Source: Paratrimastix pyriformis (Eukaryota > Preaxostyla > Paratrimastigidae). From it: 64,000 nucleotides of DNA. Under the pieces are notes generated by a model. It was not told where the DNA came from. It was given only the letters and a program-made list of their open reading frames with translations, and did no database searches. Positions 11,403-22,107 of the stretch are shown here, piece by piece. The DNA lies in contig JAPMOS010000023.1 of NCBI GenBank assembly GCA_027972325.1, positions 258,001 to 322,000 on the forward strand. Direction: 5' to 3'. A program made the translations under genes and the position numbers. Every line of letters begins with the position of its first letter. Positions within the stretch are counted from its first letter, which is position 1.

Positions 11403-12872
11403 ATGGAAGGCTCGAAGGCCCTAGTTGATTTTTCAACCCTTGTTTGCAAAGAAGAAGAGGTTCGTTTCTGCTTCCTTCTTGTTCCCCCTGATGCATTGAA
11501 TTGGGTAGCTTGGACATGGGTGGGTGGGAGGTGTCCACAGGGGCAATCTCAATGGAACCGATGTCGCTGTTCGAATCATCGACTCCGATGTCACCGAAGA
11601 ACAGTTCGCGGAGTACACGGGGCAGCTCCCATGTATGCTCTCGCTGCGGCATCCTGTCCGTGCCCGGGTGGTTCCAGTCGTTTTTGTTTTTTTGTTTTGC
11701 GGCATTTTTTTATCGCTCCTCACTGATCCCGCGTTCACCATCGTGGCGGCTGGGCAGTGCGTGGTGCGGCTGCTTGGGACGACGCTGGTGGGCGGGCAGC
11801 GGGCCATCATCACCGAGTTTCTGAGCCGCGGCTCGCTGGCCGAGCTGATCCACGACGAGGCGGCCCCCCTGCCCCTCCCGCTGCGGCTGCGGATGGCGCT
11901 CGACGTCGCCAATGGTCCGACCCGGCGGGTCTCGGGCCCCCTCTGATCATCCCTCCCCTCTTCCGGCACCGCGCACACAGGGATCAGCTACCTGCACACC
12001 CGGGACCCACCCATTGTGCACCGGTCCGCCTAACCACCAGCCTCCTCGCCGCCCTCCCCGTCCTCCATGGGGAGTTCTCCGCCACAGTCTTGCCCCCCCC
12101 CCCCCCCCTCCCCCCGTCAGGGACATTAAACCCCAGAACTTGCTGCTGACGGAGGACCTGCGGGTGAAGGTGGCCGATCTGAACATCGCATCGTTGGCCC
12201 CTCACAGACGCTGCGGTGTCCGGCCCTCCAGTCCGTCCCTTTCTCCCCCTTCTTCCTACCCCGCGCCCTGAACCCCTGCGCCCCTGCGCCCCCGCACCCC
12301 CGCACCCCCTCCGCATTCTTGTGAGCTGGGCGAATCCACATTGCCTCTCTTTTTGCACCCGGGTAGATTGGATCGCCCCCGAGGTCGTCCGAGGGACCGA
12401 GTCTGGCCTCCCCGCGGACGTGTTCTCGTTCGGGGTCTGCGATGAGGGACCCCCCCTCCCCCCCCCCCCCCCCCCCCGACGCCGTGGTTGCGAGGTTGGG
12501 GAGGGGGGGGGGTCATCCTGCCTCACCGCCTCACCGCCTCGCGGCATGGGTGTGCGCAGGTGGTTCTCTGGGAGCTGTTCACCCGGAAGATGCCCTGGGA
12601 GGGCGTCCACCCCATGCGGCTCATCTTCAATGTGGGTCGGGGCGATCGGCTGCCCGTGCCGCCCCCCGGTGAGCATATCACGCCCGGCATCGTGCAGCTC
12701 ATACAGGACTGCTTTAAAGAGCCGGGCGCACGCCCCACCATTCAGCAGGTCGGTTGCCTCTCGCCACCCTCGAAACAACTCATGGTCCCGTTTGTGTGAT
12801 CAGGTGGTGGAACGACTCGCGGCTGAGTTGGGCGCTGTCACACCCACGCCCGAGGGGAAGGATGACAACTAA
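11403..12872 (+). CDS. TKL kinase-like protein, probably catalytically impaired (copy 1)
   Basis: Eight exons join in frame: 11403-11459, 11509-11655, 11758-11914, 11981-12023, 12121-12215, 12367-12434, 12560-12748 and 12804-12872. The product (about 275 residues) is a kinase domain alone, with no signal peptide or TM segment. A glycine loop is present (LGHGWVGGVHRG), but the beta-3 lysine is arginine (DVAVRIID) and the DFG motif reads DLN (VADLNIASLAP). HRDIKPQN, IAPEV and PTIQQV remain. Within this family, loss of the lysine and of DFG points to a pseudokinase or scaffold; that is inference. It is clearly related to the C-terminal kinase of the upstream receptor. Donors are GTTCG, GTCCG (three times), GTGTC, GTCTG and GTCGG. 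Confidence 0.7.
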
Positions 12873-13061
12873 AACTGGTCGGAAGATTCAGGCCGTTTTT
12901 GTTACCTGTCGCGGATCTATCTAAAAATGTTTTGCTGTCGACTCTTGATCATGTGTTTGTATATTGTATATTTGCTACCTCTCCTCTTCTCGGTATTCGG
13001 CCAAGACGGTTTCTCTTTTGTCTCGAAACTAGACCGAAAGAAGTTTGAAGAACCCGGAGAT

Positions 13062-13874
13062 TGTTCTCCTTCGGGGTCCGTGGCATGCTGCCCCGCCCTG
13101 CCCTGTGTGGCGCCCCGCCCTGACCGCCGCCCTGACCGCCCCGCCCTGACCGCCCCGCCCTGTGTGACCCACCATCGCCCGGTAGGTAGGACCAGCTCCT
13201 TTTTCCTTCTTCTGCATCATCTTCTGCATCTTTTTCTCCTCTGGCCTCATCACCCACACCCGGGTCGCCCGCTGCTGCCTGCTGCCTGCCTGCTGCCTGC
13301 CGGTGGTGGTGGTGGCGGTGGTGCTGGTGGTGGTGGCGGTGCTGTTCCCCCGGGCCGGCGGGGTGGGTGCAGGTTGGAGCTCTTCACCCGGCAGACGCCC
13401 TGGGAGGGGGTGCCCCCGCTGCGGGTGATGATGACCGTCACCCAGGGGGCCCGGCTGCCCGTGCCGCCCCCACCGGCCGCTGCTGGAGAGCCCGGCTGCC
13501 CGCCCCTGGTGGGGGACCTCATCCGGGCATGCTTCGAGGAGCGCCCCGAGGCCCGCCCCACCATGCAGCAGGTCCGACCGGCCGATGGCTCCCGCCACCC
13601 CCCCCCCCCCCCCCCTTGCCCCGTTGTTGTGCCGCCCCGTGGGATTGCGTTGAGTCCACCCTGGGTGCGCCTCATGGCTTGTCTGTTTGGTGTTTGGGGG
13701 TGGGGGCAGGTCGTGGACCAGCTTGCCCCGGAGGTGGAGGCCCACCCGTACGCTGCCGCTGCCGAGGTGCCAGCCAGCGAGCGGCGCCGACGCCGAAAGT
13801 CGCCTGTCACAGCCGGCTCCGGGCGCAGGGCGGAGTCTGTCGCCCTCCTCGAGGAGGGCCGTCTGGAGCATTGA
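13062..13874 (+). pseudogene. 3' fragment of the receptor kinase
   Basis: This segment repeats only the end of the receptor kinase: FSFG, the VVLWELFTRQTPWEG C-lobe exon (about 13377-13571) and the tail exon ending RLEH at 13874. The signal peptide, ectodomain, membrane helix and N-lobe are missing. An upstream ORF beginning MFCCRLLIMCLYI (12927) reads into it only because the frame happens to stay open. The acceptor before the C-lobe exon has also changed (GTGCAGGTTGGAGC instead of GCGCAGGTTGTCC). It is most simply a truncated by-product of the tandem duplication. Confidence 0.8.
13181..13194 (+). other. Scar of a deleted tRNA-Gln
   Basis: In the duplicated intron the sequence CATCGCCC is followed directly by GGTAGGTAGGACCA and the same T-rich terminator. 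The last ten bases (GGTAGGACCA) are the 3' end of the tRNA-Gln still present at 10533-10604; the rest of that tRNA is gone. GGT at both ends of the deleted segment suggests microhomology-mediated loss. Confidence 0.75.
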
Positions 13875-14073
13875 AACTGGCCAAGCCAGGATGAACGCAC
13901 AGATGCATCACAATCTGGCCGACATGATTGTGAGGTTGTTCGCTGCGAAACTTCACGCTGGAGGAATCCACGCGATGTTGACAGGGTGGGGTGACACACA
14001 GAATCCGCCCCGGTCAACCCGCCGTGACCCAATTTTCCAGCAGCCAAAACAGTTCCATTCTCCATTCTTTCAT

Positions 14074-15585
14074 ATGGAAGGCTCGAAGGCCCTAGTTGAT
14101 TTTTCAACCCTTGTTTGCAAAGAAGAAGAGGTTCGTTTCTGCTTCCTTCTTGTTCCCCCTGATGCATTGAATTGGGTAGCTTGGACATGGGTGGGTGGGA
14201 GGTGTCCACAGGGGCAATCTCAATGGAACCGATGTCGCTGTTCGAATCATCGACTCCGATGTCACCGAAGAACAGTTCGCGGAGTACACGGGGCAGCTCC
14301 CATGTATGCTCTCGCTGCGGCATCCTGTCCGTGCCCGGGTGGTTCCAGTCGTTTTTGTTTTTTTGTTTTGCGGCATTTTTTTATCGCTCCTCACTGATCC
14401 CGCGTTCACCATCGTGGCGGCTGGGCAGTGCGTGGTGCGGCTGCTTGGGACGACGCTGGTGGGCGGGCAGCGGGCCATCATCACCGAGTTTCTGAGCCGC
14501 GGCTCGCTGGCCGAGCTGATCCACGACGAGGCGGCCCCCCTGCCCCTCCCGCTGCGGCTGCGGATGGCGCTCGACGTCGCCAATGGTCCGACCCGGCGGG
14601 TCTCGGCCCCTCTGATCATCCCTCCCCTCTTCCGGCACCGCGCACACAGGGATCAGCTACCTGCACACCCGGGACCCACCCATTGTGCACCGGTCCGCCT
14701 AACCACCAGCCTCCTCGCCGCCCTCCCCGTCCTCCAGGGGAGTTCTCCGCCACAGTCTTGCCCCCCCCCCCCCCCCCCCCCCCCCCCCGTCAGGGACATT
14801 AAACCCCAGAACTTGCTGCTGACGGAGGACCTGCGGGTGAAGGTGGCCGATCTGAACATCGCATCGTTGGCCCCTTCCGGACGCTGCGGTGTCCGGCCCT
14901 CCAGTCCGTCCCTTTCTCCCCCTTCCTGACCCCGCCCCCGCGCACTGAACCCCTGCACCCCCGCACCCCCGCGCCCCCGCGCCCCATTCTTGTGAGCTCG
15001 GCGAATCCGCATTGCCTCGCTTTTCGCACCCGGGTAGATTGGATCGCCCCCGAGGTCGTCCAAGGGATGGAGTCTGGCCTCCCCGCGGACGTGTACTCGT
15101 TCGGGGTCTGCGAGAGGGATCCCCCCTCCCCCCGACGCCATCCCGACGCCATCCCGACGCCATCCCGACGCCATGGTTGCGAGGTTGGGGGGGGGGGGGG
15201 GGGGGTCTCCCTCGCCACCTCGCGGCATCACTGCCTCGCGGCCTCACCGCCTCGCGGCATGGGTGTGCGCAGGTGGTTCTCTGGGAGCTGTTCACCCGGA
15301 AGATGCCCTGGGAGGGCGTCCACCCCATGCGGCTCATCTTCAATGTGGGTCGGGGCGATCGGCTGCCCGTGCCGCCCCCCGGTGAGCATATCACGCCCGG
15401 CATCGTGCAGCTCATACAGGACTGCTTTAAAGAGCCGGGCGCACGCCCCACCATTCAGCAGGTCGGTTGCCTCTCGCCACCCTCGAAACAACTCATGGTC
15501 CCGTTTGTGTGATCAGGTGGTGGAACGACTCGCGGCTGAGTTGGGCGCTGTCACACCCACGCCCGAGGGGAAGGATGACAACTAA
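14074..15585 (+). CDS. TKL kinase-like protein, probably catalytically impaired (copy 2)
   Basis: A near-identical paralogue of the gene at 11403, with the same eight-exon structure and intact frame from MEGSKALVDF to the TAA at 15583-15585. It keeps the VAVR and DLN substitutions, so these predate the duplication. Small differences are LAPSGRC for LAPHRRC, VVQGMESG for VVRGTESG and DVYSFG for DVFSFG, plus changed intron tracts (28 C residues at 14761-14788; a CATCCCGACGC repeat near 15135-15172). Keeping the frame in both copies argues that the substituted protein is still used. Confidence 0.7.
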
Positions 15586-15673
15586 AACTGGTCGGAATAA
15601 TAAGAATGCTTTGTTGTCGACTCTTGATCATTCGTTTGTATATTTGCTCCTCATTCCTCTTCTCTCGGCACCC

Positions 15674-15690
15674 GGCCAATACGTTTTCTC
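15674..15690 (+). promoter_or_regulatory. Shared upstream motif GGCCAANACGTTTTC
   Basis: GGCCAATACGTTTTCTC lies about 77-93 bp before the ATG at 15767. Its duplicate at 12999-13015 reads GGCCAAGACGGTTTCTC. Close matches occur three times in the 21.7-22.0 kb intergenic stretch. It is a candidate promoter element, based on recurrence only. Confidence 0.35.
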
Positions 15691-15766
15691 TTTTGGCTGC
15701 TCTTGTCTCCTGAGTCAAATCAAACCGGAAGGAGTTGTTTGAAGAACCCGAAGGGATTGCAGATTG

Positions 15767-18700
15767 ATGCCGAAAGAAGCCGAGCGGTCCAGTGAGGAGA
15801 GGCATCACCACCATCATCATCACCGTGACGACCACACAGGAAGCGGTCATCATCGCTCTTCTTCCCACCACTCTCACGATTCCCACAACAAAGATGATGC
15901 CGGCCATCATCACACTTCCAGCCGGCATCACTCTCGTGATGAGCACAGCAAAAGCACAGACCGTTCTTCTAAACCACGGACACAGTCTCCTGCGAAGGAA
16001 CCTCCACCACCGTCGACCTCATTAACCTCGATGGCTCCTCCCCCCCCAACGCGTCCGTCTGCTTCGACTCCACCAGTGTCTGTCACATTTCTCGGGTTTC
16101 GGGCACCCTCTGACACGTCGATAGTACCCCGGTCCCATCCCCCTCTCCTGCTCCCTCGGCGGCTCCTACCCCGGCCCCCTCTCCCGCCCCGGCGTCCAGC
16201 CCGGCGCCCTCGACCGGTTCCACCCCGAGCCCGACCCCGGCCCCTCTCGCACCCCTGCCAGTGCCGGCGACGGAGGACGAGGAGGAGCGGCTGATTGAGG
16301 AGCGGCGCAAGCGGCGCGAGGCCATCCTGGCCAAGTACAAGAACCAGCCCCAGGTCCGCCCCCGGCCCTCCTCCCCTCGCTCCCGCCCCATCTCACCGCC
16401 GCTGTTTTCTGCGACCTGACGCAGGCGCTTCCACTGCCCGCCCAGCCAGCCCCCCCGTCGCCCCCGTCGCCACCGCCCACCCCATCGCCGCCCCCCATGG
16501 CCCACAAGGGGCTCGTCCCGCCCCCGGGCACCACCCTGCTGGCGCGCCCCCCGCCCCGGGCCGTCTCCGTCGACGACTTCGACATGTTCGCCCTGTCCCC
16601 TGTCCCGGGCGCGGCAGCAACGACATCCCCCCCGGTCTGCCTCACAGTACCCATGCCCCTGTCCTCATCGCCCGCCTCCTGTCCCTCATGTAGGCGGCTG
16701 CGGCCCCGGGAACCCCGCCGCCCGCCCCGGGCGCCCCTGCGGCTGCGGCGGCGTCCCCCGCTGCGGTTCCCGCGGCTGCCCCCGCGCCCCCACCCGCCGC
16801 CGCTCCGGCTGCGGCCCCGGGCCACTCGGTGGACAACTTCGACGATGCCGACGGCTACTACCGTCCGGCCCCACTCCCACTCCCATGCCCGCCCCTCACA
16901 CGCCACACGCGCCGAATTCCTGGAGCTCACAGAACTTTCCCCGTCCCCCACCCCCACCCCCACCCCCACCCCACCCCCACCCCCTGCCCTGCTCGCACGC
17001 CCCAGTGTACCGTGTTGGCGAGGTGCTGAACGGGCGCTACCAGGTGGTGGGGCTGCAGGGCTGGGGCGTCTTCAGCACGGTGCTGCGGGTGCAGGACCTG
17101 CAGGTGGTGGCCGCCATCCAGGAGCTGCAGCAGCAGGGCAAGGAGCCCGCCCCGACCAGGTGCCCCCGTCGAGTACGCAGTCAAGGTCATCTGCAACAAC
17201 GATACAATGTCCGTCCCAGCCCACAGCCCACAGCCCAAAGCCACGGCCCCATGCGGCCCGCCTTAGAACTCTCGCCTCACGGTCGGTTTTTTCCATGATG
17301 CCTGTATGCCCCCCCCCCCCCCCCGCGCCGCCCCGGGGCAGGTACAAGGCGAGCATGAAGGAGATCGGCTTCCTGGAAGATCGCCACGGCCGACCCGCAG
17401 CACCGCAGCCACTGCATCCGCTACTTCGGCAACTTCATGCACCGCAACCACCTCTGCATCGTCTTCGAGAACCTCCAGTCCGTGGCCGGCCCCTTTGGGG
17501 GGCGGGGTCCATCCTTCTGGGCATCCCCGTCGCCACGCTCGCCTCGTTCCGTCCTTCCCCATCCCATCGCCCATCCCATCCCATCCATCCCATCCATCCT
17601 CGCCCCATCCATTTGATCCCCCCATTCCATCCATTCCCATCCATCCATTCCATCCATCGCCATTCCATCCATCCGTCCATCCCATTCCATTCCATCGCCA
17701 TTCCATCCCCATCCATTCCCATCGCCATCCCATCGCCCCATCCCATTCCATCCCATCCATCCCTTCCATCCATCCCATCCCATTCCATCCTTCCATCCAT
17801 CCATCCCATCGCTTCCATCCCATCGCCCATCCATTCCATCCATCGCCCCATCCCATCGCCCCCATCCCATCCCATCGCCTGCCACCAGCCTGAGCACGCC
17901 CATCGACCCCATCCCATCCCGGATCCAGCGTCCAGGCATTCCGTCCATCCTTCCCTGCCCTTCCACCTCCATCCACCATCCGTCCACCATCCATCCCCAT
18001 GCCATGCCATGCCCACCTGGCTCGTCTCACACACCTCATCGTGGGTCTGGCCCCCCCGCCGCCGCTTGGTCCGGCCCACCTCCCCATCCGTCCATCCGCC
18101 CCCAGCCCCATCCCCATCCCGCCCATCCCATCGTGATGATCGTCTGGGTGTCGATGCCGCCCCGGGGGGTGCAGATGAACGAGCGCCGGAACACGGTCAA
18201 GGTGTGCGACTTCGGGTCGGCCCTGCTGACCGCCGACCGGGCCGAGCTGACGCCCTACCTCTGCTCCCGCTTCTACCGCGCCCCCGAGATCAGTTCCGTG
18301 CCCGCCCTGCCTTTCCCTCTTCCCACTTCTTGCCCTGCCCTACCTCTGCTCCCGCTTCTACCGTGCCCCCGAGATCAGTTCCCTGCCCGCCCTGCGTCTC
18401 GTCCTTTCCCTCTTGCCGCTTCTTGTCACGTGCCCTTGTGCCCTTGTGCCCTTGCCCCCGTCCTCGCCTCACGGGCGTCCCTCCTCCCTTGGCTGCGTCC
18501 CCCTGGGCGGCCGGGTGCGGCAGTCCTGGGCATCGAGGTGACCCCGGCGGCCGACATGTGGGCCCTCGGCTGCGTCCTCTTGTCCGTCCCCCCGCCCCCG
18601 ACCCCATCCTACCCCACCCCGCCGCCGCCGCCGCTGCTCCTGTGCTGACCGACGACTGTCTTCCCCCGGCCTCCCCTGCCCGGGCGCAGCGAGCTGTACA

Positions 18701-19531
18701 CGGGCCGGATCCTCTTCCCGGGGGGCACCAACAACGACATGCTGCGCCTCATCCAGGAGGTCCGGGGCCGCTTCCCCGTGCGGCTGCTGCGCCGGGCGCG
18801 GTTCGTCTCGAAGCACTTCGACCGGGACTTCGTCTTCCAGCAGCTCGAGATGGACCACATCACCCAGAAGGTCGCTCCCACCAGCACTCAGCAGATCATC
18901 CAGTTATGATCGCCGTCATCCAGTCATCGTCCAGCCATCATCGTCCAGCCATCATCCAATCACCCCCCATGTCCCTGTCGCGCAGACGGTCTGCCGGCCG
19001 ATCGTCTTCCCGGCCAACCGGCCCACCCGGTCGCTGCACAACCTGCTCTTCGGCATCCCCTTCGAGAGCGCCCCCGGGGCCCCCGAGAGCGGCGGCACGG
19101 GCCCCTCGGCCGGTGGCGCCGTGGCGGGCGACGGCCCTGGCGGGCTCTCGGCCGCGGCCCTGCCCCCGCCCCCCGCCCCCGAGGACGTGCGCCTGGTGAC
19201 GCTGCTGGAGGCTTTCATCGAGCGGTGCCTCCAGCTGGACCCCGAGAAGCGTCTCGCGCCCCAGGAGGCTCTCGAACATCCCTTCCTGGCCCCGCCAGCC
19301 CCGGCCCCGGCCCCGGCCACCCCCGCCGCCGCCCCGGGATCGCCGCCCGCTGGTGCTGCTGCCCCGGGCCCCGCGCCTGGGGTGCCGATGGGCCGGGGCC
19401 GGGGCATGGGCCGAGGTGGCGTGGCGGGGCCCGTGGGGATGCCCGGGAGCCCTGCCGCGCCGGTGGGGGTGCCCGGCAGGGGCAGGGGCCTTCCGCCCCC
19501 TGGGGTGGCACTGCCCCGGGGCTCGCGGTAG
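15767..19531 (+). CDS. PRPF4B: PRP4-type (PRPF4B-like) splicing kinase, apparently damaged
   Basis: The N-terminus is rich in His, Ser, Arg and Asp (MPKEAERSSEERHHH...). A helical EEERLIEERRKRREAILAK segment as in PRP4 kinases follows, then a CMGC-type kinase: GEVLNGRYQVVGLQGWGVFS, EYAVKVICNND, HCIRYFGNFMHRNHLCIVFE, VKVCDFGSA, YLCSRFYRAPEI, AADMWALGC, ELYTGRILFPGGTNNDM. PRP4 phosphorylates U4/U6.U5 tri-snRNP proteins. Two defects are visible. A frameshift near 17374-17378 separates MKEIGFLE from KIATADPQHRSHC. And no exon for the helices and HADIKPDN-like catalytic loop is found between 17482 and 18174, where only CCATC repeats stand. The gene is therefore either a pseudogene or misassembled. 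The C-terminus is Pro/Ala/Gly-rich with RGRG motifs. Confidence 0.65.
17540..18010. repeat. Degenerate (CCATC)n / (CCATT)n intronic repeat
   Basis: About 450 bp of imperfect CATCC/CCATTCCATC pentamers fill the place where the PRP4-like catalytic-loop exon is expected. Such a tract is a likely site of assembly collapse or of genuine deletion. Confidence 0.8.
18253..18392 (+). repeat. Duplicated activation-segment exon end and donor
   Basis: A segment of about 58 bp encoding YLCSRFYRAPEI plus its donor (ATCAGTTCCGTGCCC) occurs at 18253-18310 and again, with few changes, at 18335-18392. The second copy sits in the following intron. This is another tandem duplication covering a 5' splice site. 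Confidence 0.8.
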
Positions 19532-19811
19532 GGGGCGATACCGCGCCATTGTTTGAGTCGTCGCAAAGAGAACACGCAAAAGAACAAACCAAGCCAAACA
19601 AACCAAACCCAAACCAGCACACCGACCGACAGTCGGCATCCCCGAAAATAAGGCTGTTGGAGTGGGCCCCGGACGTGCAAAAATCAGATGGGGGGGGGGG
19701 GGGGGGGGGGGAGGGGGATGCAGAAACCGCCACACAGGAAGAAATCCGTTTGCCGGACGCCCCAAAGAAGCGCAGGCCGCTCCCGATCCGCCACATCCAG
19801 ACCGGATCTCT

Positions 19812-21566
19812 TTAACAGAATTCCGGGATGCGCGAAAAAGCAGGGGCCCGACCCGCGCAATGCTCGTTCATGTGTTTGTAGGGGGCGATGGTGTTGAACT
19901 GGGGCATGTCCATGACCCACCGGCCCGCCACCTGGCACCAGGGCAGGTCGAGCTCCTTGCAGGCCGCGGGCCGGTCCCAGCCGAGGTCCCAGATCTTGAG
20001 CGAGTAGACATCGCGCGGGGTGAACTCGGCCGTGTTGACATTGTCGCACCAGTCCTGGTCGAAGGCCCCGCCCGCGCACAGGATCCGCAGCACGAGCACA
20101 TCGCAGACGATCGACGGGTGGCCATCGGGGTAGATCCACTTGTCCTGCTCGGGGTAGGCCGCCACCTCGGAGATGGAGAGCCCATTGTCCTCGGCCAGGG
20201 ACATGATGCACTTGATGGTGGAGCAGCTCGTCTCGATCCCGTAGCCGTGCTTCAGGCGCATGTTGAGCCCGTCGATGAGCATCTGCTTGGGCAGGAAGGA
20301 GCCGGCCATCTCGAGCATCTGGACGGCCACCCACATGGTTTCGTTGTTCAGGGGCGGGGGCAGGTTGTCACTGGGCGTGTCGATGGCCCCGAAGCCGAAG
20401 TTGGGGTAGCCAAAGGGCAGCCCTTCGACCGTCTTGAAGTAACCCAGGGCCGCCTCGGTGTTGAAGTTGTTGCGCAGCTCGGGGCGAAGCTTGGCCCAAA
20501 CAACCGTGTAGTTGTACTGGTGGTAGTTGTGGATCCAGGTGCTCCAGAGGGTCTTCTTGATGCCGTACGGGGCTGCAGGGCGAAGCTGTCAGACGGGTGC
20601 GGAAATGGCGAGGTGAGCAGACGAGGAAGATCAGAGCCGGGTGGGGCATCGGAATGATCGGTGGACTCGTGGATGTAGACGTGCCCATCCGGGTAGCGAA
20701 GAGCAACAGCAGTGTGGGCAGCATGTGAGCCCGACACTGTGACAAATCAGAAGTGGGGACGAAAAAGAGAGACAAACAGACTCACAACGATATCCATCTC
20801 GAGGCCACACATACGGAAGAGGAAGAAGACGTCACCGGACTGAATCTGGTCCTCAGGAATATCCAAGAGAGTGTCTTGGCGAAGGACTGGCGTCCAGCCC
20901 AAGTCCTTCTTCAGGAAGTTCGCAAGCGCTGCCTCTGTTTGATGTCCGAAGAGAAGCTCGTAGAATCGGAAGGCCTAGCGGAAGAAAAAGTGTATGGAAA
21001 AATACCAAGCAACCGACCTCAACAAGAGTCGAGACAACGCCATTTTTAAAGTAGAAAACCCGGAGGCCATCGTACTTCACATCATTCATTTCTTCCGGAG
21101 ACTTCCAGCCCTTGAAATTGAAATGGTGGACTCCGTGAAAAAGGAAGTCGTGGACAATCACGCGTTGCGACGTCGCAAAGACGTAAAGGTCGGTGCAGAA
21201 TGTACTTTTGGCATCGTTCAGTTGGAAGGACCAGCTCAGGCCATCACCCGTGAAGCTATCGATCCAGCCTTCACTTTTGCGGAAACATGATTCGCTCCAG
21301 GTCAGGTTTTGACCGACGCGAAGTGTGCCAACGTAGATAGGAAGCATTTGAGCGGGATCACCGTTGCTTGGCATCAGCTGCTTCCAATCTTCCGAGGATG
21401 GATGGTCACGATGAGCCGGGGGCAGAATCCAGTTCTCAGTCCCGAACTCCGTCTGCAGTGTTTGCGTGACATGAAGCGGGCTGAAGTCGCGCTGAGTTGT
21501 CCGGGCGGCGCTCAAGTGGAGGACACAAAACAAGAACAAAAAACTGGACAGCTTGGTCGTCATCAT
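19812..21566 (-). CDS. Secreted permuted papain-fold (YiiX/NlpC-P60-like) protein
   Basis: Exons on the minus strand include 21566-21018, 20974-20815 and one from 20736; the last exon runs from about 20580 to the TAA at 19812. A signal peptide (MMTTKLSSFLFLFCVLHLS) is followed by a roughly 160-residue N-terminal region with Cys and Trp. A module then reads like permuted papain-fold enzymes: SGDVFFLF, GSHAAHTAVALRY (candidate His), HESTD, LPFGYPNFGFG, and GIETSCSTIKC (candidate Cys). The tail contains WCQVAGRWVMDMPQFN. Donors are GTCGGT and GTATGT. The family call rests on motif order only, and the substrate is unknown. The boundary near 20670-20580 is unresolved. Confidence 0.5.
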
Positions 21567-21777
21567 CTGAGACCGAGCAAGGACGACGGGCTTGGGAGGT
21601 TGTTAAGTGGAAATTGCCGAGGGGTTTGTCGATGATACTCCTTTTCTCCTTCGTTGACGGTTCCAGTGGGGATCTGATTTTATCAGCAAATCTCATCATA
21701 TTCGATATGCCGCCTCAATAAAAGAGACGAACAAATGTGAAAGGATGGATTTTCTTCGTTCTTCTCCAATTGTCCCC

Positions 21778-22000
21778 GGGCCAACACGTTTTCCCCGGGC
21801 CAACACGTTTTCCCACCATCAATAACTATAGATAGTGCATCCTCAAAATGAGTTCGTTCCCCGCCCCCGGCCCCCAAAAAATCGTCACCTGGCACAGTGT
21901 TTTCCCCTCTTTCTTCCTTTCGCTCTAGTTTCGTCCTCAACCTTTTTGCATTTGCATCTCCCTTCTTCTTCCTTCTTGTCAAAAGCCAACACGTTTTCCC
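21778..22000. repeat. Three copies of GGGCCAACACGTTTTCCC
   Basis: Two copies lie in tandem with a 19-bp period (21778-21795 and 21797-21814). A third, slightly shorter copy (GCCAACACGTTTTCCC) is at 21985-22000. A diverged partial copy (GGGCCAATGTG) lies near 22060. Confidence 0.8.
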
Positions 22001-22107
22001 CCCCTTCTGTTGATCATCCCATTCTTCTCCACAACCTTCTCTGGCAACTGTCACCACCGGGCCAATGTGTCTCTAGTGTGAGCGAATGTTCGCATAGGGT
22101 TGAGAGG

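Larger units (their letters stand above)
10462..13061 (+). repeat. Tandem duplication, unit 1 (2.6 kb)
   Basis: This unit runs from inside the receptor-kinase exon (TGTTCTCCTTCGG) through the tRNA-bearing intron, the kinase-like gene and its 3' flank. It ends in a sequence resembling the 5' leader of the PRP4-like gene. The next copy follows directly, head to tail, at 13062. Confidence 0.85.
13062..15760 (+). repeat. Tandem duplication, unit 2 (2.7 kb)
   Basis: This copy of 10462-13061 has small indels and few substitutions in exons. Its start fuses a PRP4-gene leader-like sequence (GAAGAACCCGGAGATTG) to the middle of a receptor-kinase exon. Its end matches the real leader at 15740-15755. 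Differences include loss of the intronic tRNA and changes in poly-C and CATCC tract length. Confidence 0.85.

Noticed and set aside
12927-13874. 315-residue ORF beginning MFCCRLLIMCLYI as a small membrane protein fused to a kinase fragment
   Set aside because: The first part is a copy of a gene leader, and the rest crosses duplicated exons and an intron in one frame. It is a duplication junction, not a gene.
21778-21814. Tandem GGGCCAACACGTTTTCCC copies as a replication origin iteron array
   Set aside because: There are only two adjacent copies plus scattered ones near gene starts in a nuclear genome; a promoter motif is simpler.
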